64,000 bases of DNA, from NCBI RefSeq assembly GCF_030695125.1, contig NZ_JAUYTP010000016.1, positions 62,001 to 126,000 of the forward strand, read 5' to 3'. The DNA comes from Allobosea sp. Lineage in GTDB: Bacteria; Pseudomonadota; Alphaproteobacteria; Rhizobiales; Beijerinckiaceae. The notes under the pieces are model-generated. The model saw only the letters and a list, made by a program, of their open reading frames with translations. It made no database searches and was not told the origin of the DNA. Shown here piece by piece: positions 17,701 through 24,430 of this stretch; positions within the stretch are counted from its first letter, which is position 1, and the number at the start of each line of letters is the position of its first letter. Both the position numbers and the translations under genes were made by a program.

Positions 17701-20700
17701 ACGGTGAGGCCCGACAGCGCGATCGCGGTGGGGGACTGGTTGGGCGCGCCGGCCCCGACAGAGAGGTTGAAGAAGTCAGAGGCGATGCCGCCAAAGCCGT
17801 CCGAGACCGACACATGCAGTGAAACTGTGGACGAGCCAGCAGGCGGCGTGCCCGAGATTGTGCGTGTGGCTGGATCGTAGCTGAGCCAGACAGCGGTCGG
17901 GGCCATCACATTGATGGTCAGCGGCTGACCCTCGGGATCGACATAGGCCCCGGCCGGGATCGTGTAGCTGAAGGGCTGGCCGATCGTGGCGACCTGATCC
18001 GGGATCGGTGCCGTGATGACCGGGAACTGGTTGAGATATCCCGCCCGCTGGACCGTGAAGCCATCGATGACCGGCGGATTGATACCGTCCGAGACGGACA
18101 CCGCCAGCGAGGCTTGCAGGAAGTCGGCCGGCGGCGTTCCCGACATCGTCCGCGTCACGGGGTCGAAGTTGAGCCAGGCCGGCTGACCGATGAGGGCGAG
18201 CGTGAGCGGCTGCCCCTCGGGATCGAAATAGGCGTTCGCCGGAATCGTATAGCTGAAGGGCTGGCCGACCGTGACGAACTGGTTCAGAATCTCCGACTGG
18301 AGCGTCGGCGGCAGGTCCTGCCCCACCGCCCCCACCGAAAGGGTGAAACGGTCGGAGGCCGGTCCGGCGAACCCGTCGGCGATCATGACATCGACGAAGA
18401 CGGTCGATGCGCCCGCCGGCGGCGTGCCCGAGATCGTTCGGGTCGCGGGGTCGTAGCTGAGCCAGAAGGCCGACGGCGCCATCACGTTGATGTTCAGCGG
18501 CTGACTCTCGGGGTCGACATAGGCTCCGGCCGGAATCGTGTAGCTGAACGGCTGGCCGATCCGCGCCACCTGATCCGGGATCGGCGTCGCCACGACCGGA
18601 AGCTGATTGAGATAGCCAGCCCGTGTCACCGTGAAGCCATCCGTGACCGGCGGGTTGATGCCATCGGACACCGACACCGCCAGCGAGGCCTGCAGGAAAT
18701 CGACCGGCGGCGTGCCCGATATCGTGCGCGTCGCGGGATCGAAGCTGAGCCAGGCCGGCTGGCCGACGAGGCTGATGGTCAGCGGCTGACCCTCGGGATC
18801 GAAGTAGGCGTTTGCCGGAATCGTGTAGCTGAAGGGCTGGCCGACCGTGACGAACTGGTTCAGCACCTCCGACTGCAGCGTCGGCGGCAGATCCTGGCCT
18901 GCGAACCCGACCGACAGGTTGAAGCTGTCGGACGCCATGCCTCCCGAACCGTCCGAGATCATCACGTTGACCGAGACGGTTCCCGCGCCGACCGGCGGCG
19001 TCCCCGAGATCGTCCGCATCGCCGGATCGTAGCTGAGCCAGAATGCGGCGGGCGCCATCACGTTGATGGTCAGCGGCTGACCTTCGGGATCGACATAGGC
19101 TCCGGCCGGAATCGTGTAGCTGAAGGGCTGGCCGATCCGCGCCACCTGGTCGGGGATCGGTGTCACGATGACCGGGAACTGGTTGAAGGCCCCGGCGACC
19201 GAGACGCTGAAACTGTCGGACACCTGCCCGCCGGCGCCGTCATTGGCGGAGACCGTGATGATCGCATTCGGGGCGCCGGGCATCGGGGTGCCCGAGAGCT
19301 CGCGTGTGACCGGGTTGTAGGTCATCCAGCCGGGCAGATTCTGCACGAAGAGCTGAAGCGCGTTTCCTTCCGGGTCCGAAAACGTTCCAGCGGGGATGAT
19401 GTAGCTGAAAGGCTGGCCGAGAGTGGCATTCTGGTCGGGGATCGGAATCGCGACGACCGGCGCGTCGTTCATGTTCTGAACGGTCAGCGTGAGCGCCTGG
19501 GTGAAGCTGCCGCCCCAGTGGTCGGTGGCGGTGATGTCGAAGCTCACGGTCGGTTCCGCCTCGAAATCGAGCGCGACGCCGGCCTTCAGCTTGAGCTGGT
19601 AGAAGCCCGCGTTGACGACCTCGAAGCGGATATCCGACACCGAGAAGGAGAAGACGGTCTCGAAATCCGGATCAGCGACGTTGAGGCCGGTGACGAAGGC
19701 GCCCTGGACATTTTCCTGCACCTGAGAACTGAAGACCGTGATCCCGGTCGGTGCGCTGTTGTAGGTCTGGCGCAGGTCCAGGATCTGGTCCGCAAAGTGC
19801 AGATATTCGATGTTGGAGATCTGGTCGGTGCCATCCGGCGAGCCGGCCCGCAGATCGGTGACGACATAGGTCGCGCCGAACTGGCCGCGCGTGATCGCAT
19901 AATCGGCAAGCGACCCGCTGTAGAACACACGGTCGTTGACGTCTCCGGTGAAGACGCTCGCCTGAACGAAGGCGCCGCCCGAGATGAAATCATTGCCGCC
20001 GAATCCGTTGAACGCATTGGCAGCCGACGAGCCGATCAGCGTATCGGCGAAATTGGTACCATGGGCGTTCTCGATCGAGACCAGCGTATCCACGGACCCA
20101 AAACCGTCGCGTGCCGTTCCGGCCGCAAGCGTGCCGATAACGGTCTCGCCTAGGTTGACCTGGACACCCTGTGTGCCGCCGAAAGCGGCGTCGAAGAGAT
20201 AGGAGACGGTGTCGTTGCCGCTGCCGCCGTCGATCGCATCCGCGCCCGCGAGGCCCGAGAACCGCTCATTGCCGTCGCCGCCGATCAGCGTGTCGGCGAA
20301 GGATGAGCCGCGCGCGCCCTCGATGCTGATGAGCCGGTCGATGCCGCCGAAGCCGTCGCGCGCCGTTTGCGCGGCGACCGTGACGCCGCCGACGACGCGG
20401 TCGGCCGCGCTCAGATTGACGATCGCGCCCTGCGTGCCGCCGACAGACGTGCCGTTCGCATAGCTGACCTCGTCGAAGCCCGAGCCGCCGTCGATGTAGT
20501 CGTCGCCGCCGAGGCCCTCGAAGCTCTCATAGGCGTCGTTCTGCGTGTCGCCGCCGACCAGCACGTCCGACAGCATCGTGCCGCGCACGGCCTCGATATC
20601 GATCAGCGTATCGACGGCCTCGCTGGTCGCTCCGGTATAGAGCGGGTCCTTGGCGGAATGCGCCGCAATGGTGATCGTGCCCGCGCCGGGAACGGGATCG

Positions 20701-22745
20701 GTCAGCGTCACGGCCGCGCCCGAGAGGTTGACGTGGATGCCGGTCGAAAGCGTATCGGTCAGATCGGACTGGTAGAAGGCCGTGTCGACGTCGAAGCCGT
20801 CTCCGCCCGCCACCGAGCCGTCGAGAATGTCGGCGCCCCCGCCGCCATAGAGGAAATCATTGCCACCGCCTCCGATGACGACGTCCGCGCCGCCGCGCGC
20901 GAAGACGGTGTTCGACTGGCCGTCGCCGACGATGAAGTCGGCGTTTCCAGTGCCGCGCACGTTCTCGATCGAGATCAGCGTGTCGGTCGCGCCATGCGTG
21001 TCGATCGCGGAACTGGCCGCGACGAGGGTCGGCCCGTTGCCGATATCGGCGGTGATCGCCGTGCCCGACAGGTTGACGATGACGCCGCGCCCGGCAATGC
21101 CGCCCGACTCATTGCCGTAATTGGCGCGGTCGATGCCGCCGCCGCCGTCGAGGATGTCCGCGCCGCCATTGCCGGTCAGGTTGTCGCCGCCGCCCTGACC
21201 GCGCAGCCAGTTTGCCCCGTGGTCGCCGACGATGACGTCGGCGCCGTCGGTGCCACGAATGTCTTCGATGTTCAGCAGCGTATCCGTCGCACCGCTCGAA
21301 TCGCGCGCCGCTCCTGGCCCGACGCCGTTGATCGTCGCGGTGCCGCCGAGCACGACGGTGACGCCATTGCCGCCCGTCCATTCGCGCCGGTAATCGACCT
21401 GGTCGATGCCGGCACCGCCATCGACGAAGTCATTGCCGCCGAAGAGGCGGAAGCGTTCATTCGCGTCTCCGCCATAGATCCAGTCGCCGGCATTGGTCCC
21501 GCGAACGCCCTCGATCGAGGTCAGCGTGTCGGTGTCGCCATAGCCATCGCGGGCGGTCCCCGCCGCGACAGTCACGGGCGCCGCCGGGCCGGCACCGTCG
21601 AGATCGACCGTTCTCGCCGTGGTCGAGAGGTTGACCACCACACCCTGCGTGCCGAACACCGCGGCGGCGTTCTGGTAGACCGCGTCATTGGTGTAGCGGA
21701 CCTCGTCGAAGCCGCTGCCGCCGTCGATCACGTCATTGCCGGCCAGTCCCTCGAAGCCTTCATAATCGTCGTTGTTCGTGTCGCCGCCGAAGAAGTGATC
21801 TGCATTATAGGTGCCGCGCGCCATCTCGATGTCGATCAGCGTATCGGTCGAGGCATAGGCGTCGCGCGTCGTGTGTCCCGCGACGATCTCGGCGCCGACG
21901 GTCACGGCGGCATCCCCGAAATTGACGATCACGCCGCTCGCGAGCGGGTCGCCGGTTGCGAACTGTGCGAAAACCAGATCGGTGGGGTCGCCGTCATTGA
22001 CGACATCGGTCCCGTCGAGCGTGTCGTTGCCGCTGCCGCCAATGAACTCGTCGGCCTCGCCGTTGCCGCGCATGTAGTCATCGCCGCCACGACCGTGGAA
22101 CAGATTGGCTTCGTCGCCGCCGACGAGATAGTCGGCCAGCGACGTGCCCCTCACATCCTCGATGCCGACGAGCGTGTCGACCGTGCCGAAGGTGTCGATC
22201 GCCGTCCCTGCTGCAACCGTCACCGCCGCGCCCGGCCCGGCCCCGTCCGCATCATACTGAATGGCTGCGGTGGAGAGGTTGACGATCGCCGGTCCTGAGC
22301 CGGCTTCGTTGCCGTAGTTGACGCGATCGCGCCCGAAGCCGCCGTCGATGAGGTCGGCGCCGGCCTGCCCCGTCAGCGTGTCGTTGCCGGCGAGACCCTG
22401 GATGATGTCATTGCCGCCCGTGCCGTTGAGCGTGTCCGCATTGGCCGTGCCCTCGATCGCGTCCGCCACGGACAGCGTGAAGTCCGCGCTGACGAAGTTG
22501 CCGGAAAAGTCATAGGCCCGGATCGTCAGGGTCCAGTTCGGCTGCAGCTCGAAATCGACGGGGCCCACGACGCGCAATTCGTTGTTGAAGACGCTGAACG
22601 GCGTACCCGGCGTCACCAATTCGTAGCGCGCGATGCCATCGCCCGGATCGGAATCCGTTGCCGCCAGAAGGCCGACGATCGTGTTGAAGGGGCTGTTTTC
22701 GATGACGGCGAGGTTGGACAGCGAAAGACCAGTCGGGGCGGGCAT
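11745..22745 (-). CDS. giant type I secreted RTX/cadherin-like repeat protein
   Basis: A 3666-residue acidic Ca2+-binding protein, probably secreted or surface-held. Order: N-terminal cadherin-like domain (about 1-95); RTX nonapeptides mixed with about 100-residue VNLS...DTL..IE..RGT modules (about 95-1000); cadherin-like domain (about 1005-1095); six dystroglycan-type cadherin-like (CADG) domains (about 1095-1665); another cadherin-like domain; four about 160-residue modules with DLRPGSPLGTDT (about 1830-2430); a second VNLS/RTX block; a cadherin-like domain near 2920-3020; four RTX units with SEDDGFGGDAGG (about 3030-3520). The C-terminus, ending in ASDFLLV, is a classic non-cleaved type I signal. 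I noticed no cysteine. GGAG precedes the ATG. It follows the exporter and adaptor genes. Adhesin or biofilm matrix is most likely; no enzyme domain was seen. Confidence 0.93.
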   Translation of the reverse strand: MPAPTGLSLSNLAVIENSPFNTIVGLLAATDSDPGDGIARYELVTPGTPFSVFNNELRVVGPVDFELQPNWTLTIRAYDFSGNFVSADFTLSVADAIEGTANADTLNGTGGNDIIQGLAGNDTLTGQAGADLIDGGFGRDRVNYGNEAGSGPAIVNLSTAAIQYDADGAGPGAAVTVAAGTAIDTFGTVDTLVGIEDVRGTSLADYLVGGDEANLFHGRGGDDYMRGNGEADEFIGGSGNDTLDGTDVVNDGDPTDLVFAQFATGDPLASGVIVNFGDAAVTVGAEIVAGHTTRDAYASTDTLIDIEMARGTYNADHFFGGDTNNDDYEGFEGLAGNDVIDGGSGFDEVRYTNDAVYQNAAAVFGTQGVVVNLSTTARTVDLDGAGPAAPVTVAAGTARDGYGDTDTLTSIEGVRGTNAGDWIYGGDANERFRLFGGNDFVDGGAGIDQVDYRREWTGGNGVTVVLGGTATINGVGPGAARDSSGATDTLLNIEDIRGTDGADVIVGDHGANWLRGQGGGDNLTGNGGADILDGGGGIDRANYGNESGGIAGRGVIVNLSGTAITADIGNGPTLVAASSAIDTHGATDTLISIENVRGTGNADFIVGDGQSNTVFARGGADVVIGGGGNDFLYGGGGADILDGSVAGGDGFDVDTAFYQSDLTDTLSTGIHVNLSGAAVTLTDPVPGAGTITIAAHSAKDPLYTGATSEAVDTLIDIEAVRGTMLSDVLVGGDTQNDAYESFEGLGGDDYIDGGSGFDEVSYANGTSVGGTQGAIVNLSAADRVVGGVTVAAQTARDGFGGIDRLISIEGARGSSFADTLIGGDGNERFSGLAGADAIDGGSGNDTVSYLFDAAFGGTQGVQVNLGETVIGTLAAGTARDGFGSVDTLVSIENAHGTNFADTLIGSSAANAFNGFGGNDFISGGAFVQASVFTGDVNDRVFYSGSLADYAITRGQFGATYVVTDLRAGSPDGTDQISNIEYLHFADQILDLRQTYNSAPTGITVFSSQVQENVQGAFVTGLNVADPDFETVFSFSVSDIRFEVVNAGFYQLKLKAGVALDFEAEPTVSFDITATDHWGGSFTQALTLTVQNMNDAPVVAIPIPDQNATLGQPFSYIIPAGTFSDPEGNALQLFVQNLPGWMTYNPVTRELSGTPMPGAPNAIITVSANDGAGGQVSDSFSVSVAGAFNQFPVIVTPIPDQVARIGQPFSYTIPAGAYVDPEGQPLTINVMAPAAFWLSYDPAMRTISGTPPVGAGTVSVNVMISDGSGGMASDSFNLSVGFAGQDLPPTLQSEVLNQFVTVGQPFSYTIPANAYFDPEGQPLTISLVGQPAWLSFDPATRTISGTPPVDFLQASLAVSVSDGINPPVTDGFTVTRAGYLNQLPVVATPIPDQVARIGQPFSYTIPAGAYVDPESQPLNINVMAPSAFWLSYDPATRTISGTPPAGASTVFVDVMIADGFAGPASDRFTLSVGAVGQDLPPTLQSEILNQFVTVGQPFSYTIPANAYFDPEGQPLTLALIGQPAWLNFDPVTRTMSGTPPADFLQASLAVSVSDGINPPVIDGFTVQRAGYLNQFPVITAPIPDQVATIGQPFSYTIPAGAYVDPEGQPLTINVMAPTAVWLSYDPATRTISGTPPAGSSTVSLHVSVSDGFGGIASDFFNLSVGAGAPNQSPTAIALSGLTVAEGVPNAVVGTVTVTDADSTSFTFAVSDARFEVVGTPGAYVLRLAGANVLTAEQAANIALTVTATDGTGNSFAQGFGLTVLNTQIEGTNAGEFIVGDDTAQVINGLGGNDFLFGQGGDDTLNGGIDNDGLSGGAGNDTLIGEDGFDYAQYNLPADAGALTYAVGGDSATVFAGGVAVLAIQRVLGGGYTVQDLRPGSPLGTDTLASDVEAVFVFLDGPAGQPPAQVLTLNLVPRIDTGFVQGGIFGDLIDATTIPGVDAAQNIGIQGGEGDDVIIGHDGSNFITGGAGDDEISGGGGFDTASYALPTGTAGTLSSVTTGNITLVRLTDGAIVTDVFRVTSSGSAVTVEDLRPGSPLGTDTVYVGSGPVFQTELLNFQISGVGNAPPVQSLFLNIAPQGFTNAGGGFIQGSIGGDTISANVFFPLAGSADAISIDGGLGDDIISGHAGSNFITGGAGDDVISGGGGIDSAAFTLPLGTAGTLSSVTAGAVTLVKLTDGATTSDVFRITQTASGWTIEDLRPGSPLGTDTLDETIETLSVGIDGGPGLPPVQSLFLNLAPQFFPNGNGGFVQGGLGADVISVAALAPAAGVNDGVTVSGGAGDDVITGHGGPNALEGGGGNDVIGGGGGRDVAQYALPAGTTGFIGSVRDDNNVVRLTLNDNGSISDLFSIVRNGNGTWTVSDLRPGAPLGVDTLGADVEQVFVFVPSSPAAITINLVPLTETVSGVTSVFGSIEPDVLTASGSNNSQINLFGNLGHDTLTGHGGSNYLSGGVGNDIMDGAGGNDTLVGGGGADQINGGSGTDLVNYGDETGVSGVIVNLSGGSVTVGGTVFAARTARDSFGGTDTLSGIENVRGTIFADTLIGDDLENDLQGGGGADTLIGNGASDSFNGGGGNDIIDGTAVAGDSDDSDQVYYQGTNETVTGGVRVNLSATAITHLDGGVIAARSGQDTFGGVDTLIDIEMVRGTNFADVIYGGDAGNDAFEAFRGLGGVDHIDGGSGYDEARYDRDAQFGGTAGVVVNLSGSSRTVDRDGAGPQAPITIAAGTAIDGFGSVDTLVGIEGARGTAQSDIFIGGSEDNTFMGFAGADSFDGGGGTDTVRYDQEFNNGGAPVGIRANLSTTTQILGGIAVAAGSAIDSFGATDSLTSIEAIRGTRFDDIVHGGNAGETLRGDGGNDIFYGNGGIDTLRLNGNRADYSVTAIAPGRFEIVDLRAGSPDGIDTIYDVERLRFLDSTIDISVPEAAPTDIIATGPLSVQDTSGAGTTVATFGVVDAGDLGPHSYALVGGATDRFAIVGDRLVVAPGASFDAENEPVVSVTVRVTDPGGLSYDETFAITIGSRSLGGSGNDTLTGTGGADRLFGQGGNDILIGLDGDDTLNGGTGTDEMQGGAGNDSYVVDDAGDVASEDDGFGGDAGGLDKVTASVSFTLAQYIENLTLSGTADIDGTGNALDNRLLGNAGANVLDGGDGEDTLNGYGGSDTLRGGQGNDRLDGGTGVDAMFGGAGDDIYYVDDALDMASEDDGLGGDAGGLDLVIATASTVLSAHVEDLRLVGSDAIDGTGNDDDNSLLGNNAANRLIGLGGADVLTGYGGNDIIEGGEGDDVLTGGDGDDILRGGENDDVLKGGAGFDAMFGGSGDDLYYVDDLGDTASEDDGFGGDAGGFDTVYSTVSFALAAGIEVLRASGSGAISLTGNAGDNSLYGNAAANVIEGEAGNDLLSGGGGDDVLSGGDDDDRLLGGDGADQLFGDAGNDRLDGGAGADFMNGGAGDDIYYVNDVGDVISEDDGFGGDAGGFDIVYSSVDVTLGAGIENLYLTGSSAANGTGNGLDNRILGNSGDNVLSGGDGADQLVGNAGNDVLIGGAGTDNLNGGAGMDRLIGGLARDVLTGGADADTFVFEALPDTRDTITDFQTGLDRIEISSAAFGGGLTAGGSVNLVVNGTLAAGVAGFTYNSANGALAWDADGQGGAAAVAVAVLTNKPLLTASDFLLV
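12190..13660 (-). repeat. four tandem RTX units with a SEDDGFGGDAGG insert
   Basis: Approximate limits. Four units of about 340-400 bp each encode GGxGxDxL nonapeptides, then YYVDD.GD..SEDDGFGGDAGG.D and a beta segment ending GTGN..DN.L.GN. Copies of the acidic insert lie near 13480, 13145, 12760 and 12350. These are Ca2+-binding parallel beta-roll repeats inside the RTX gene. Confidence 0.8.
15450..17260 (-). repeat. four tandem modules of about 160 residues carrying DLRPGSPLGTDT
   Basis: Approximate limits. The motif DLRPGSPLGTDT (or GVDT) recurs near 17110, 16640, 16140 and 15645, so the period is about 470-500 bp. Each module also has a TLSSVT-like strand, a FLNLAPQ-like strand, a GGF(I/V)QG turn and RTX nonapeptides (GHxGSNFITGGAGDD). 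I do not recognise a named domain for the non-RTX part. Confidence 0.65.
17760..19460 (-). repeat. six tandem CADG-like domains in alternating A and B types
   Basis: Approximate limits. All six share GQPFSY.IPA and DP...R..SGTP. Type A has PIPDQVA and WLSYDPATRTISGTPPAG; type B has LNQFVTVGQPF and DFLQASLAVSVSDGINPP. The order of transcription is A-like, A, B, A, B, A. The A-B pair recurs with a period near 570 bp and very high identity, suggesting recent duplication. Confidence 0.8.
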
Positions 22746-23112
22746 GGCAGCTCCGAAATAAACTTAATAAAATGTTACCGCATCGCGATCATTACGCAGG
22801 GTAGGGCCTGCCGTAAAGGACCTGGCGAAGCAAAAGCCGTCAGGAATCGCTGTCAGCGCATAGTAAAAATATTGGATCGTTAGTATCCGCCGGGATGCGC
22901 CGCCTCCAGGCGTCTCGGGCCAGTGGTCGCCCCGACATCCAGCGTCCCGATCAATAAAGCTGGGATTTGTTGCCAAACGTTTCTTGGCAGCGCCTGGCCC
23001 AACGCTTTCGTCGGGTCAATCGGCTCTCAGACAATCAGAATATCAGGCAGATCGGCGCAAATGCGATCACGTTTCGTCTGCTGACAATCGGCCCGGGTCT
23101 TCGGACTCCGCT
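22746..23112. other. AT-rich gap between the adaptor gene and the RTX gene
   Basis: This 367-bp stretch has no convincing gene. The 100 bp next to the RTX start is notably AT-rich for this genome (TTTATTAAG-like and TATTTTTAC-like tracts on the minus strand) and probably holds a separate promoter for the RTX gene. No clear terminator follows the adaptor stop. Confidence 0.5.
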
Positions 23113-24429
23113 TCAGCGTTCGCGAAAGGCGCGGCCCGCCTGCTCGACCAGCGGGCGCAGGAGATAATCGAGCGCCGACCGGTCCTGCGTCTTGATGAAA
23201 GCCTGGATCGGCATGCCCGGGACGAGCTTCAGCTCCTGTAGTTGCCTGATTTCGCTGTCGGGCAGGGCGATGCGGGCCGTGAAATAGGTCATGCCGGTTT
23301 GCTGCTCGCGCGTCAGATCGGCGCCGATGCGGACGACCCGGCCACGCAGGTCCGGAATGGTGCGCTGATTGCCGGCGAGGACGCGCACGATCGCCTCCTG
23401 GCCCGCAGCGAGCTGGTCGATGTCGGTGGGCAGGACCCGAACGTCGGCGACGAGGGCCTCGTCATGCGGAACGATCGACATCAGGGTTTCGCCCGGGCTG
23501 ATGACGCCGCCGACGGTGAAGACGGTGAGCTGGTGGACCAGCCCGGAGATCGGCGCGCGCATCTCGACCCGGGCGAGCTGATCCTCGGCGGCGATCCGCC
23601 GCTCCCGCAGCTCGCCGAGCTTGCCTTGGGTATCGCGCAGGTCGCCGAGCACCTGGGTGCGCATGTCCTGATCGAGCTGAAGGATCTGCAGTTCGACCTC
23701 GGAGATCTTGCCGCGCACCCGGGCGCGCTCGGTCAGCAACTGGCCGCGCTCGCCCGAGACCCGCGTCTGGTCGCGCTGCAGGCCCGTGTAGCGCTGCATC
23801 GAGGTCAGGTTCTGCTTGAACAGCTGCGCGACGCCGCGCAACTCCTCGGCGATCAGCGCCTCCTCCCTTTCCTTCGTCGCGATCTGGACCGAGATGCCCT
23901 GAGCCTCCTCGTTGAACTGCGCCGCGCGCTCACGCAGCTGCGCCTTCTGTCCGTCCCGGGAGCGTATCCGCGCCTCGATCAGCCTTTCCTCGCCCGCGAG
24001 CGCCCGCTCGACCGAGGCTTCGGCCCGGCGCAGCACCAGATCGCTGGGAAAGCGGATCTGAGCCTCGCTGTCGCGTTCGGCCAGCAGGCGGGCCTCGCGC
24101 GCCGCCAGCTCGTCGATCTGCGAGCGCACGATGCCGAGATTGGCGCGCGTCAGCGTGTCGTCGAGACGCACCAGCACATCGCCGGCCGCAACGGCCTGGC
24201 CTTCGGTCACGGCGATCTGGCCGATGACGCCGCCGGTCGGATGCTGGACGCGACGCAGGCTGCCCTCGACCACCACCTGGCCTGCCGCGATCACGGCGCC
24301 CGAAAGGTTGACCGCCCAGGCCCAGCCCCCGATGCCGAAGACAAACAGCGCGACGCTGACCACCGCGACGCGGTTCAGCCGGGCGAGGCTCGCATGGACC
24401 TCCGTGAGTTTGGGCGCAGGCGCGTTCAT
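23113..24429 (-). CDS. HlyD family type I secretion periplasmic adaptor subunit
   Basis: A 438-residue membrane-fusion protein bridging the ABC exporter and an outer-membrane channel. One N-terminal membrane helix (about residues 20-42) is followed by a half lipoyl motif (VEGSLRRVQHPTGGVIGQIAV), a long coiled-coil hairpin (about 110-285), the second lipoyl half (EDQLARVEMRAPISGLV) and a beta-barrel region (QTGMTYFTARI). The start at 24429 lies one base beyond the exporter stop (TAAGATG), so the two are translationally coupled. Longer in-frame starts would lie inside the exporter gene. Confidence 0.93.
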   Translation of the reverse strand: MNAPAPKLTEVHASLARLNRVAVVSVALFVFGIGGWAWAVNLSGAVIAAGQVVVEGSLRRVQHPTGGVIGQIAVTEGQAVAAGDVLVRLDDTLTRANLGIVRSQIDELAAREARLLAERDSEAQIRFPSDLVLRRAEASVERALAGEERLIEARIRSRDGQKAQLRERAAQFNEEAQGISVQIATKEREEALIAEELRGVAQLFKQNLTSMQRYTGLQRDQTRVSGERGQLLTERARVRGKISEVELQILQLDQDMRTQVLGDLRDTQGKLGELRERRIAAEDQLARVEMRAPISGLVHQLTVFTVGGVISPGETLMSIVPHDEALVADVRVLPTDIDQLAAGQEAIVRVLAGNQRTIPDLRGRVVRIGADLTREQQTGMTYFTARIALPDSEIRQLQELKLVPGMPIQAFIKTQDRSALDYLLRPLVEQAGRAFRER

Positions 24430-24430
24430 C

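Noticed and set aside
11706-22298. Several very long plus-strand open frames opposite the RTX gene (for example 13077-14306, 14724-16583, 18114-20153, 20367-22298)
   Set aside because: They are antisense to RTX and cadherin repeats; their Val/Asp/Arg/Ala-rich sequences simply mirror GC-rich repeat codons and show no ribosome-binding sites or domains.
11745-22745. Tandem repeats as a possible CRISPR array or satellite
   Set aside because: Repeats are in frame, diverged and encode RTX and CADG domains; there are no uniform short repeats with unique spacers.
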